From: Clostridium vincentii
Lineage (GTDB): Bacteria > Bacillota > Clostridia > Clostridiales > Clostridiaceae
DNA: 45,373 bases
Reading direction: 5' to 3'
Assembly: GCF_002995745.1 (NCBI RefSeq)
Contig: NZ_PVXQ01000028.1
Coordinates: forward strand, 1-45,373
Program-made: the position numbers and the translations under genes
Shown here: piece by piece, positions 23,978 through 31,556 of the stretch
Position numbering within the stretch: the stretch's first letter is position 1
Layout: each line of letters starts with the position of its first letter
Notes under the pieces: model-generated
What the model saw: the letters and a program-made list of their open reading frames with translations, nothing else
Database searches by the model: none
What the model was told of the DNA's origin: nothing

Positions 23978-26026
23978 ATGAAAATCAAAAGTATTAAGAG
24001 CAAAATATTAATTTCTATCTTACCAGTAGTAATTGGAGTAATGTGTACATTAACAATTATTAGTGGCATTAGTTCAAAAGAATTAATTGATAAAGAAATT
24101 GATGAAAAAATGTCTTATCAATTAGGAAAAACAGAAGAAAGTATTAAAAATAGTTTGTATAAACATAGTAAAGTCACAGAAAGTCTAGGTAGGACAGTAG
24201 AGACCTTAGGAGATAATTTAACAGAAGAGCAGTATAAAAATTTAATTGGAAATTTGATCAAATCAAATAATGAAACTTTTGGTGGAGGAGTTTTTTATGA
24301 ACAGAATAAGTATAAGGTTGATCGAAAATTCTTTGGACCATATGTATTTAAAGATAATGGGGATTTAACAATTTCCGATGATTATAGTAAAGATGATGCA
24401 AATTATGATGAGGAAGCTTGGTACACTATAGGTAAAGATACCAAGAATGCTGTAGTTTGGTCAGATGTATATGTAGATGGCATAACAAATAAGACTATGG
24501 TTACATCTACGGTACCTTTTAATGATAAATCCGGAAACTTTTTAGGGGTTGCTACTGGAGATATAGATATGGAAGGTATTCAGACAATGGTTAAGGATGT
24601 GAAAATAGGAGATACTGGACGAGCTATTCTTATTGATAAAAATGGATCATACTTGGCGGGTGTAGAGGACGATAAAATAATGAATAGTAAAGTTTCAGAA
24701 GATGAGACCTTAGGTTTAATGTCACTAGCTAAAGATTTATTTAGTGGTAAAGAAGGCAAAAGTCAATTTGAAAATGCGGATGGGCTAAACTGGCTTTATT
24801 ATAAAACTATTCCAGAAACAGAGTGGGTTATTTTAATGACTATTTCTGAAAAAGAATTAAATGCACCTATAGCAGAATTGAATTCAAAACTTTATTTAAC
24901 AATCGTAATTGCAATAATATTACTAATATTTTTAATAGTGTTATTTAGCAAATCATTAGTAAAAAATATAAAAAAGGTAAATGACTTAACGGAACTAGTA
25001 AAAGATGGGGAACTATCACATTCCATAGAAGTCAATACAGAAGATGAATTAGGGCAAATGAGCAATAATATAAATGAAATGATTAAAAATATTAGAGTGA
25101 TAGTAAAAAATATATCAGAAAATTTACAAAGTTTAGTTGCTACATCAGAAGAGCTTACTGCTAGTGCAGAACAAACAGATAGCGCTGCAGAAGAAATAGC
25201 AATATCCATACAAGACGTTGCGACAGGCTCAAATGAACAAACCTTGCTGGCAAATAGTATAGTGTCAGAATCAAATGATATGGGGTTGCAGATGAATGGG
25301 CTTATAAAAAGTCTACATAATGTTACTGAATCATCAACAGAGGCTGTAAAAACATCTCAAGATGGAAAAAATGTAATCAATGAGGCTGTAAATCAAATAA
25401 ATTTAATTAAAGGAAAAGTGAGTCAATCATCAGAAATTGTAAATGAATTAGGGACAAAGTCCAATGAAATTGGACAAATTGTTTCAATAATAACTTCTAT
25501 TGCAGAACAAACTAATCTTTTAGCTTTAAATGCAGCAATTGAAGCAGCTAGAGCAGGAGAACAAGGAAAAGGATTCTCAGTGGTAGCGGATGAAGTTAGA
25601 CTTCTTGCAGAACAATCAAGCGAGGCTGCGAATGAAATTTCTAAGCTTATAAAAGAAATTCAAAGTAATATAGTTTATGCAGTAGAAGCTATGAATGATG
25701 GAGATGAAGCTGTTATAGTTGGTATAAAAAGAGTTGAAAATGCTGGACAATCTTTTGATGGAATAAATTCTGCAATTTCTAAAGTTTCCAATCAAATGAC
25801 CAATATGACTGAAGTAATAAATAATATGATGGGAAATTTTGGACATATGGTTACTTCCATTGAAAAAATTTCAACAATATCAGAAAATAATGCAGATAAT
25901 ACACAAGGAGTAGCGGCTGCATCGCAAGAACAGACTGCTATCATGAAAGAAGTAGTTGAAGCTACAAAGGGACTAGTAGAAATGGCTGAAAGTCTTGAAA
26001 GTAGTATCAGTTTTTTTAAGAATTGA
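23978..26026 (+). CDS. Methyl-accepting chemotaxis protein with dCache sensor
   Basis: 682 residues. Membrane segment 1 is at about 12-32 and segment 2 at about 290-312 ([17 protein letters not shown]). The large region between them has Cache features: ALSO-like YYWG-free start, then [37 protein letters not shown] and [19 protein letters not shown], typical of dCache_1 sensors for small ligands such as amino or organic acids. HAMP (about 312-365) and the signalling domain follow, with [18 protein letters not shown] and [14 protein letters not shown]. The frame is open 15 codons further upstream, but GGGGTGA stands before ATG 23978 and the protein then begins directly with the basic signal-anchor [10 protein letters not shown]. 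It is followed after about 50 bases by an unknown membrane protein. Confidence 0.93.
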   Translation: MKIKSIKSKILISILPVVIGVMCTLTIISGISSKELIDKEIDEKMSYQLGKTEESIKNSLYKHSKVTESLGRTVETLGDNLTEEQYKNLIGNLIKSNNETFGGGVFYEQNKYKVDRKFFGPYVFKDNGDLTISDDYSKDDANYDEEAWYTIGKDTKNAVVWSDVYVDGITNKTMVTSTVPFNDKSGNFLGVATGDIDMEGIQTMVKDVKIGDTGRAILIDKNGSYLAGVEDDKIMNSKVSEDETLGLMSLAKDLFSGKEGKSQFENADGLNWLYYKTIPETEWVILMTISEKELNAPIAELNSKLYLTIVIAIILLIFLIVLFSKSLVKNIKKVNDLTELVKDGELSHSIEVNTEDELGQMSNNINEMIKNIRVIVKNISENLQSLVATSEELTASAEQTDSAAEEIAISIQDVATGSNEQTLLANSIVSESNDMGLQMNGLIKSLHNVTESSTEAVKTSQDGKNVINEAVNQINLIKGKVSQSSEIVNELGTKSNEIGQIVSIITSIAEQTNLLALNAAIEAARAGEQGKGFSVVADEVRLLAEQSSEAANEISKLIKEIQSNIVYAVEAMNDGDEAVIVGIKRVENAGQSFDGINSAISKVSNQMTNMTEVINNMMGNFGHMVTSIEKISTISENNADNTQGVAAASQEQTAIMKEVVEATKGLVEMAESLESSISFFKN

Positions 26027-26077
26027 TGAGAGGGTAAATTAAAGTTTATATACAAATTTATTTCTAAAGGAGTAAAC

Positions 26078-26779
26078 ATGAAAAATTTAAAACATAATGT
26101 ATTAGTTCCATCTATTTTAATTTTCTTATCAATTTTAATGTTTTTATGTCATTATGTAATATTCGGGCAATTAGAAAATACAATATATTATTCGTTTATG
26201 AGTCTTTCTTTTATTCCAATAAATATACTTGCAGTTACTCTTGTCTTTGATAAACTTGTGGAAAGACGTGCTCGTCTTGAACGTGTAAGCAAGCTAAATA
26301 TGTTAGTTGGATTGTTTTTTAGTGATATTGGATTTGTTCTATTAAAATTAATAGTAGTTGGGGATGAAAAGATTAAATCTTTAGGACTTGATTTTAATGA
26401 CTTGAAATATTGTAGAAATAAATTGAATAGTCATGATCATCATATTGATTTTGAAAAAATCGATTATACTCAGCTTAAAGATCTTGTTATTTCCGGTAGA
26501 GATATTTTATCTAGCCTCATAAGTAATGAAAATATTTTAGAGCATGAAACATTTGCAGATTTACTTATGTCATTAATGCATTTAAGAGATGAAATTATAT
26601 TTATGGAGCATAAGGAATTAATCCAAGAGGATTGGATTCATATTAAAGGTGATCTTATTAGAGTATATAAAAATTTAACTTTCCAATGGATAAATTACCT
26701 TGAGCACTTAAAGATTTTTTATCCTTATCAATATAGTGGAGCTATTAAATTTAATCCTTTTACGATTGCTAATAAATAG
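26078..26779 (+). CDS. Unrecognised protein with two N-terminal membrane segments
   Basis: 233 residues; I do not recognise the family. Two hydrophobic segments (about 9-30 and 38-58) are followed by a basic RRARLERVSKLN stretch and a mostly helical cytoplasmic part of about 165 residues, with an SHDHHIDFEKIDY sequence near the middle. This looks like a small membrane-anchored helical protein; no catalytic motif is visible. AAAGGAG precedes the ATG, and the coding pattern is like its neighbours, so the gene is probably real. The spacer to the chemoreceptor is only about 50 bases without a terminator, so the two may be co-transcribed. The PTS antiterminator region starts after it. Confidence 0.75.
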   Translation: MKNLKHNVLVPSILIFLSILMFLCHYVIFGQLENTIYYSFMSLSFIPINILAVTLVFDKLVERRARLERVSKLNMLVGLFFSDIGFVLLKLIVVGDEKIKSLGLDFNDLKYCRNKLNSHDHHIDFEKIDYTQLKDLVISGRDILSSLISNENILEHETFADLLMSLMHLRDEIIFMEHKELIQEDWIHIKGDLIRVYKNLTFQWINYLEHLKIFYPYQYSGAIKFNPFTIANK

Positions 26780-26820
26780 ATGGAATTTTTATGAATATGA
26801 CAAAGATTGTTAAAAAACAA

Positions 26821-26849
26821 TTGACACAACAATAAAAACTTGATAATAT
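26821..26849 (+). promoter_or_regulatory. Promoter of the antiterminator-PTS operon
   Basis: A perfect TTGACA at 26821-26826 is followed by GATAAT (15-base spacer) or TAATAT (17-base spacer) as the -10. It lies about 25-50 bases before the first RAT site, so the transcript would begin with the antiterminator switch. Confidence 0.6.
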
Positions 26850-26873
26850 GATAATATAATAATTATTATATTT

Positions 26874-26903
26874 AGGATTGTTACTGATATGCAGGCAAAA
26901 CCT
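26874..26903 (+). promoter_or_regulatory. RAT site (ribonucleic antiterminator) before the antiterminator gene
   Basis: The sequence starts AGGATTGTTACTG and ends GCAGGCAAAACCT, the classic LicT/SacT/BglG RNA target. Its 3' end overlaps the left arm of the following terminator, so protein binding would stop the terminator from forming. Confidence 0.93.
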
Positions 26904-26950
26904 AATCTGAAATCATTGATTTTCAGATTGGTTTTTTTTTATTTCATAAT
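26901..26950 (+). terminator. RAT-controlled terminator before the antiterminator gene
   Basis: AATCTGAAA (from 26904) pairs with TTTCAGATT (to 26939), followed by GG and more than eight T. It overlaps the RAT site by a few bases, as expected for the LicT switch. Confidence 0.9.
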
Positions 26951-26973
26951 AAAGCTGTAGGTGGTTTGATAGA

Positions 26974-27819
26974 ATGAAAATAGAAAAAATATTGAATAAC
27001 AACGTGATCACTGTTATTGATGAAGTTACTAAGTTAGAAAAAGTAATTATGGGTAGAGGCTTATCATTTAATAAAAAGATTGGTGAAGAAATCGATGAAA
27101 CAAAAATTGAAAAGGTATTCAAAATCTCAAATCCAAATGAAAATTTATTGTTTCAACAATTAATTAATGAAATTCCAATGGAGTATTTAAAAATATCTGA
27201 AAAAATTATTAGTTATGCAAAGGAAAAATTAAATGTTGAATTTGATGAACATATTTATATATCTTTAACTGATCATTTAACTTTTGCAATTAAGAGATTG
27301 CAATCTCAAGAAATTATAAAAAATAATTTATTATGGGAAATTCAGAGGATATATTCTAAAGAGTATGAAATTGGACTATGGGCAATAGATTTCATTGAAA
27401 AAGAATTAGATATTAAAATGGGAAAAGATGAGGCAGGGTTTATTGCACTGCATATAATAAATGCATCTATTTTTGAAAGTATGCCAAACACTATGAACCT
27501 AACTGAAATAGTACAAGATATATTAAATATAGTTAAATATTATTTTACTATAGAATTTAATGAAAATAGTATATCCTTTGATAGATTAATTACACATTTA
27601 AAGTTCTTTGCAAAAAGAGTGGTTACTAAAGCCAAAGTTAATTATGAAGAACTTCCCTTTATCCATATGGTAAAAGAGAATTATAAATCAGAATATAATT
27701 GTGCATTAAAGATTAAAACTTATGTAGAAAAATATCATGATTATAAAATAGATGATTCAGAATTAATATATTTAAGTTTACATTTGCATAGAGTTTTAAG
27801 TAGTTTTGAAAATGAATAA
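26974..27819 (+). CDS. LicT/SacT/BglG-family transcription antiterminator
   Basis: 281 residues: an N-terminal RNA-binding CAT domain (1-55, with NNNVITVID and GRGLSFNKKIGEEID) and two PTS regulation domains. The phosphorylatable His residues are in the expected places: His101 (LTDHLTF) and His160 (IALHIINA) in PRD1, His208 (ITHLKFF) and His270 (LSLHLHR) in PRD2. When sugar is present the protein binds the RAT RNA and lets transcription pass the terminators ahead of its own gene and ahead of the PTS genes. PTS phosphorylation tunes activity, through EIIB and HPr. The two RAT sites give autoregulation. Spacing of the weak AGGTGG binding site from ATG is long. Confidence 0.95.
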   Translation: MKIEKILNNNVITVIDEVTKLEKVIMGRGLSFNKKIGEEIDETKIEKVFKISNPNENLLFQQLINEIPMEYLKISEKIISYAKEKLNVEFDEHIYISLTDHLTFAIKRLQSQEIIKNNLLWEIQRIYSKEYEIGLWAIDFIEKELDIKMGKDEAGFIALHIINASIFESMPNTMNLTEIVQDILNIVKYYFTIEFNENSISFDRLITHLKFFAKRVVTKAKVNYEELPFIHMVKENYKSEYNCALKIKTYVEKYHDYKIDDSELIYLSLHLHRVLSSFENE

Positions 27820-27822
27820 TAA

Positions 27823-27853
27823 AGGATTGTTACTGGTAAAGCAGGCAAAACCT
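27823..27853 (+). promoter_or_regulatory. Second RAT site, before the PTS genes
   Basis: It starts AGGATTGTTACTGG and ends GCAGGCAAAACCT, nearly identical to the site at 26874-26903. It lies immediately after the antiterminator stop codon and overlaps the next terminator. Confidence 0.93.
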
Positions 27854-27898
27854 AAGGTGATAAAATATATTTGTATTTTATCAACTTAGGTTTTTTTT
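27849..27898 (+). terminator. RAT-controlled terminator before the PTS permease genes
   Basis: A 19-bp stem with one mismatch (AACCTAAGGTGATAAAATA with its partner at 27874-27892) is followed by eight T. It would block the permease genes unless the antiterminator is bound. Confidence 0.92.
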
Positions 27899-27917
27899 AT
27901 AAAAAATTATCAAAATA

Positions 27918-30760
27918 AATATTTTAGGAGGCAGATCATGGATTATAACAAAGTAGCAAAAGAAATACTAAATCAAATTGGCGGAGAAGGAAATGTGGAA
28001 AGTGCAACACACTGTGCCACTAGGTTAAGACTTGTTCTTAAAGATGAAAAAAAGGCAAATAAAGAAACATTAGAGAAAATGGATGCAGTAAAAGGAGTTT
28101 TTTCAACTTCAGGACAATTTCAAATCATTTTAGGTCAAGGTACTGTAAATAAAGTTTATAAAGCCTTGATAGAAAATAATAATATTAAATCATCAAATTT
28201 AAGTGAAACTAAAAAAGAGGCTATGAAAAAGTTGAACCCAGTTCAAAGATTTGCTAGGGTATTATCAAATATATTTGTACCAATCATTCCTGCAATAGTT
28301 GCTAGTGGTCTTTTAATGGGATTACTAGGAATGTGCAAAACCTTTGGATGGGTAAGCGGAGACAGTGGAGTTTTTGTACTATTAGATATGTTCTCAAATG
28401 CAGCCTTTGTATTTTTACCTGTTCTTATAGCCTTTAGTGCAGCTAAGGAATTTGATGTAAATCCATTTTTAGCGGCAACATTAGGTGGTATTTTGATCCA
28501 TCCTGCATTGCAAAATGGTTGGACTGTAGGTGGAGGTATTACAAATAATATATCAGTATTTGGATTAAATGTAGGTATGGTTGGATATCAAGGTACAGTT
28601 TTACCTATACTAATTGCAGTTTGGGTAATGGGTTATATTGAAAGAGGAATAAGAAAAATAGTTCCAGACATTTTAGATATAATAGTAACTCCATTCTTAA
28701 CTTTAATGAGTACAGCTTTTATAGCTTTACTAGTAATAGGACCATTAGGAAGACTGTTAGGAGATGGAATTTCCTTTGGACTTCAAGGACTTTACAGTAC
28801 TGCAGGACCTGTAGCAGGAGTAGTATTTGGAGGACTATATTCATTAATAGTTATCACAGGAGTACATCATAGTTTCCATGCAATTGAAGCAGGATTATTA
28901 ACAAATCCTGAAATCGGAGTAAACTTTTTATTACCAATATGGGCAATGGCAAATATCGGACAAGGTGGAGCTTCCCTTGCTGTATATTTTAAAACTAAAA
29001 GTACAAAATTAAAATCTATAGCTGCTCCAGCATCACTATCTTGTATGCTAGGAATTACTGAAGCCGCAATATTCGGAGTAAATTTAAAACTTGTTAGACC
29101 ATTTATTGCAGCTGCTATTGGTGGAGCTGTAGGTGGTGGATTTGTAGTATTAATGAAGGTTTCCATGACTGCTGTAGGAGTAACTGGAATACCAGGTATT
29201 GCAATTGTTAAACAAGGATCTATGATGCAATATATAATTGGAATGGCTATTGCATTTGGTACAGCATTTGTTATGACTTATGTTCTAGGATTTAAAGACG
29301 AAGAAAACTAAAATAAAGAAACTGAAAATCTATAAAATAAATGTTTTAGGGGGAAAGATTATGGATTACAACAAGGTAGCAAAAGAAATACTAAATCATA
29401 TTGGTGGAGAAAGAAATGTGGAAAGTGCAACACATTGTGCCACTAGGCTAAGGCTTGTGCTTAAGGATGAAAAAAAGGCAAATGAAAAAGCCTTAGAGCA
29501 GATGGAGGAAGTAAAAGGAGTTTTCTCAAGTTCAGGACAGTTACAAATTATTATAGGGCAAGGTACAGTAAATAAAGTTTATAAAGCTTTGATAGAAAAT
29601 AATAATATTAAAGCATCAAATTTAAGTGAAGCAAAAAAAGAGGCAATGAAAAAGTTGAACCCAGTTCAAAGATTTGCTAGGGTATTATCAAATATATTTG
29701 TACCAATAATTCCTGCAATAGTTGCTAGTGGTCTATTAATGGGATTACTAGGAATGTGTAAAACTTTTGGATGGGTAAGCGGAGACAGTGGAATTTTTGT
29801 ATTATTAGATATGTTCTCAAATGCAGCCTTTGTATTTTTACCTGTTCTTATAGCGTTTAGTGCAGCTAAGGAATTTGATGTAAATCCATTTTTAGCGGCA
29901 ACATTAGGTGGTATTTTAATCCATCCTGCATTGCAAAATGGTTGGACTGTAGGTGGAGGTATTACAAATAATATATCAGTATTTGGATTAAATGTAGGTA
30001 TGGTTGGATATCAAGGTACAGTTTTACCTATATTAATTGCAGTTTGGGTAATGGGTTATATTGAAAGAGGAATAAGAAAAATAGTTCCAGACATTTTAGA
30101 TATAATAGTAACTCCATTCTTAACTTTAATGAGTACAGCTTTTATAGCTTTACTAGTAATAGGACCATTAGGAAGACTGTTAGGAGATGGAATTTCCTTT
30201 GGACTTCAAGGACTTTACAGTACTGCAGGACCTGTAGCAGGAGTAGTATTTGGAGGACTATATTCATTAATAGTTATCACAGGAGTACATCATAGTTTCC
30301 ATGCAATTGAAGCAGGATTATTAACAAATCCTGAAATCGGAGTAAACTTTTTATTACCAATATGGGCAATGGCAAATATCGGACAAGGTGGAGCTTCCCT
30401 TGCTGTATATTTTAAAACTAAAAGTACAAAATTAAAATCTATAGCTGCTCCAGCATCACTATCTTGTATGCTAGGAATTACTGAAGCTGCAATATTCGGA
30501 GTAAATTTAAAACTTGTTAGACCATTTATTGCAGCTGCTATTGGTGGAGCTGTAGGTGGTGGATTTGTAGTATTAATGAAGGTTTCCATGACTGCTGTAG
30601 GAGTAACTGGAATACCAGGTATTGCAATTGTTAAACAAGGATCTATGATGCAATATATAATTGGAATGGTTATTGCTTTCGGTACAGCTTTTATTATGAC
30701 TTATGTTTTAGGCTTTAAAGATGAAGAAAGCCAAAGTGAAAAAACTGAAAATACAATTAT
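27918..30760 (+). repeat. Tandem duplication of a PTS EIIBC gene with its ribosome binding region
   Basis: Two directly repeated copies, offset by 1423 bases, cover the ribosome binding region, the whole IIBC reading frame and the start of the IIBC-IIA linker. The IIB half differs at many positions, the IIC core from about 28610 to 29245 differs from its copy at only one base by eye, and the 3' end diverges again. In copy 1 the linker codon CAA reads TAA, ending the protein, and the linker remnant past the stop can still be aligned to copy 2. Confidence 0.9.
27938..29311 (+). CDS. PTS EIIBC permease, sucrose/beta-glucoside type, lacking IIA
   Basis: 457 residues: an N-terminal IIB domain with the phosphorylated Cys26 in HCATRLRL, and a IIC domain of about ten membrane segments with GVHHSFHAIEAGL and ITEAAIFGV, as in SacP/ScrA permeases. 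It imports and phosphorylates a sugar; the resemblance is strongest with sucrose permeases as I recall them, but beta-glucosides or trehalose cannot be excluded. It ends at the point where the neighbouring copy continues into IIA, and the DNA beyond the stop still resembles the linker. IIA activity must therefore come from the next gene or another EIIA. Expression is set by the RAT switch just upstream. No hydrolase gene is present. Confidence 0.92.
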   Translation: MDYNKVAKEILNQIGGEGNVESATHCATRLRLVLKDEKKANKETLEKMDAVKGVFSTSGQFQIILGQGTVNKVYKALIENNNIKSSNLSETKKEAMKKLNPVQRFARVLSNIFVPIIPAIVASGLLMGLLGMCKTFGWVSGDSGVFVLLDMFSNAAFVFLPVLIAFSAAKEFDVNPFLAATLGGILIHPALQNGWTVGGGITNNISVFGLNVGMVGYQGTVLPILIAVWVMGYIERGIRKIVPDILDIIVTPFLTLMSTAFIALLVIGPLGRLLGDGISFGLQGLYSTAGPVAGVVFGGLYSLIVITGVHHSFHAIEAGLLTNPEIGVNFLLPIWAMANIGQGGASLAVYFKTKSTKLKSIAAPASLSCMLGITEAAIFGVNLKLVRPFIAAAIGGAVGGGFVVLMKVSMTAVGVTGIPGIAIVKQGSMMQYIIGMAIAFGTAFVMTYVLGFKDEEN

Positions 30761-31229
30761 AAAAACAAAAGGAAGCGAAGTATTATTTGCACCAATGAAA
30801 GGTGAAGCAGTATCTATTGAAGATATGCCAGATAAAACTTTTGCTGATAAATTATTAGGGGATGGTATAGCAATTAATCCAACAGATGGAACTGTCGTTT
30901 CACCTGTAGATGGAACTATAGCATTAGTTTATGAGACAAAACATGCTATTGCAATAATTACTGAATCAGGTGTTGAAGTATTACTTCATATTGGTATTGA
31001 TACAGTGAAAATGAATGGTGAAGGTTTTAAATCTTTTGTTAATTGTGGAGATAAGGTTAAGGCAGGAGATAAGCTGCTAGAGGTTGATTTAGATTTAATA
31101 GAAGAGAAGGCTACATCAAAGATAACTGCTATGGTAATAACTAATACAGATAATTTTAAATCAATAAAACAATTAAAATTTGGTTCTGTAAATTTAAATG
31201 AAAAAGTTGTTGAAGTTAATTTTAATTAA
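29361..31229 (+). CDS. PTS EIIBCA permease, sucrose/beta-glucoside type with IIA
   Basis: 622 residues: IIB (Cys26 in HCATRLRL), IIC nearly identical to the previous protein, a linker (about 455-480) rich in Lys and Glu, and an EIIA-Glc-type domain (about 480-622). In that domain the active His543 is in VLLHIGIDTV, and it is preceded by LLGDGIAINPTDGTVVSPVDG. This is a complete permease that takes phosphate from HPr and passes it through IIA and IIB to the sugar. It could also phosphorylate the IIB of its truncated neighbour. TTAGGGGG precedes the ATG. A terminator follows, so the operon ends without a phospho-sugar hydrolase; that enzyme must be encoded elsewhere. Confidence 0.94.
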   Translation: MDYNKVAKEILNHIGGERNVESATHCATRLRLVLKDEKKANEKALEQMEEVKGVFSSSGQLQIIIGQGTVNKVYKALIENNNIKASNLSEAKKEAMKKLNPVQRFARVLSNIFVPIIPAIVASGLLMGLLGMCKTFGWVSGDSGIFVLLDMFSNAAFVFLPVLIAFSAAKEFDVNPFLAATLGGILIHPALQNGWTVGGGITNNISVFGLNVGMVGYQGTVLPILIAVWVMGYIERGIRKIVPDILDIIVTPFLTLMSTAFIALLVIGPLGRLLGDGISFGLQGLYSTAGPVAGVVFGGLYSLIVITGVHHSFHAIEAGLLTNPEIGVNFLLPIWAMANIGQGGASLAVYFKTKSTKLKSIAAPASLSCMLGITEAAIFGVNLKLVRPFIAAAIGGAVGGGFVVLMKVSMTAVGVTGIPGIAIVKQGSMMQYIIGMVIAFGTAFIMTYVLGFKDEESQSEKTENTIIKTKGSEVLFAPMKGEAVSIEDMPDKTFADKLLGDGIAINPTDGTVVSPVDGTIALVYETKHAIAIITESGVEVLLHIGIDTVKMNGEGFKSFVNCGDKVKAGDKLLEVDLDLIEEKATSKITAMVITNTDNFKSIKQLKFGSVNLNEKVVEVNFN

Positions 31230-31273
31230 TAAATAGATAAAGATTAATGACTTTCCTTAAAGTGAATAAAAAG

Positions 31274-31327
31274 AACTCTTTCTAGCAATAATTGAAATAT
31301 CAATATATTACTAGAAGGAGTTTTTTT
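31274..31327 (+). terminator. Terminator of the PTS operon
   Basis: AACTCTTTCTAG pairs with CTAGAAGGAGTT (one G-U) across a 25-base loop and is followed by a seven-T run. Confidence 0.75.
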
Positions 31328-31556
31328 ATGTCAAAAATGTAGAAAGAATTAAATGTAATAAATGAAAATTTTAAATTATAGTCTTACTTAGGTAGAATAA
31401 ACTGTAAATTCGCAATTTTTTTGTAGAGTTTTAGAAAGATATGAATTATACTATAATTGCATTAGTTTAGGCTATTGCAATTGAAGAAGGGATTTTTTCG
31501 TAGAGTTTTAGAAAGATTAAAATCTAAATAAGTTATAGGGGAGAGAGATATATATA
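31328..31556 (+). other. Leader of the GGDEF-EAL gene with a 26-bp direct repeat
   Basis: No gene is seen. A sequence reading TAGAGTTTTAGAAAGAT behind a T run occurs twice, at 31415-31440 and 31492-31517, 77 bases apart. Between the copies lies an AATTGCA/TGCAATT inverted repeat. It could be a regulator site, a duplicated leader, or an RNA element; I could not assign a class. Confidence 0.45.

Noticed and set aside
28867..30589. Two identical 99-residue antisense frames within the PTS permease genes
   Set aside because: They are reverse-strand shadows of the duplicated IIC domain; their identity reflects the duplication, not a repeated gene.
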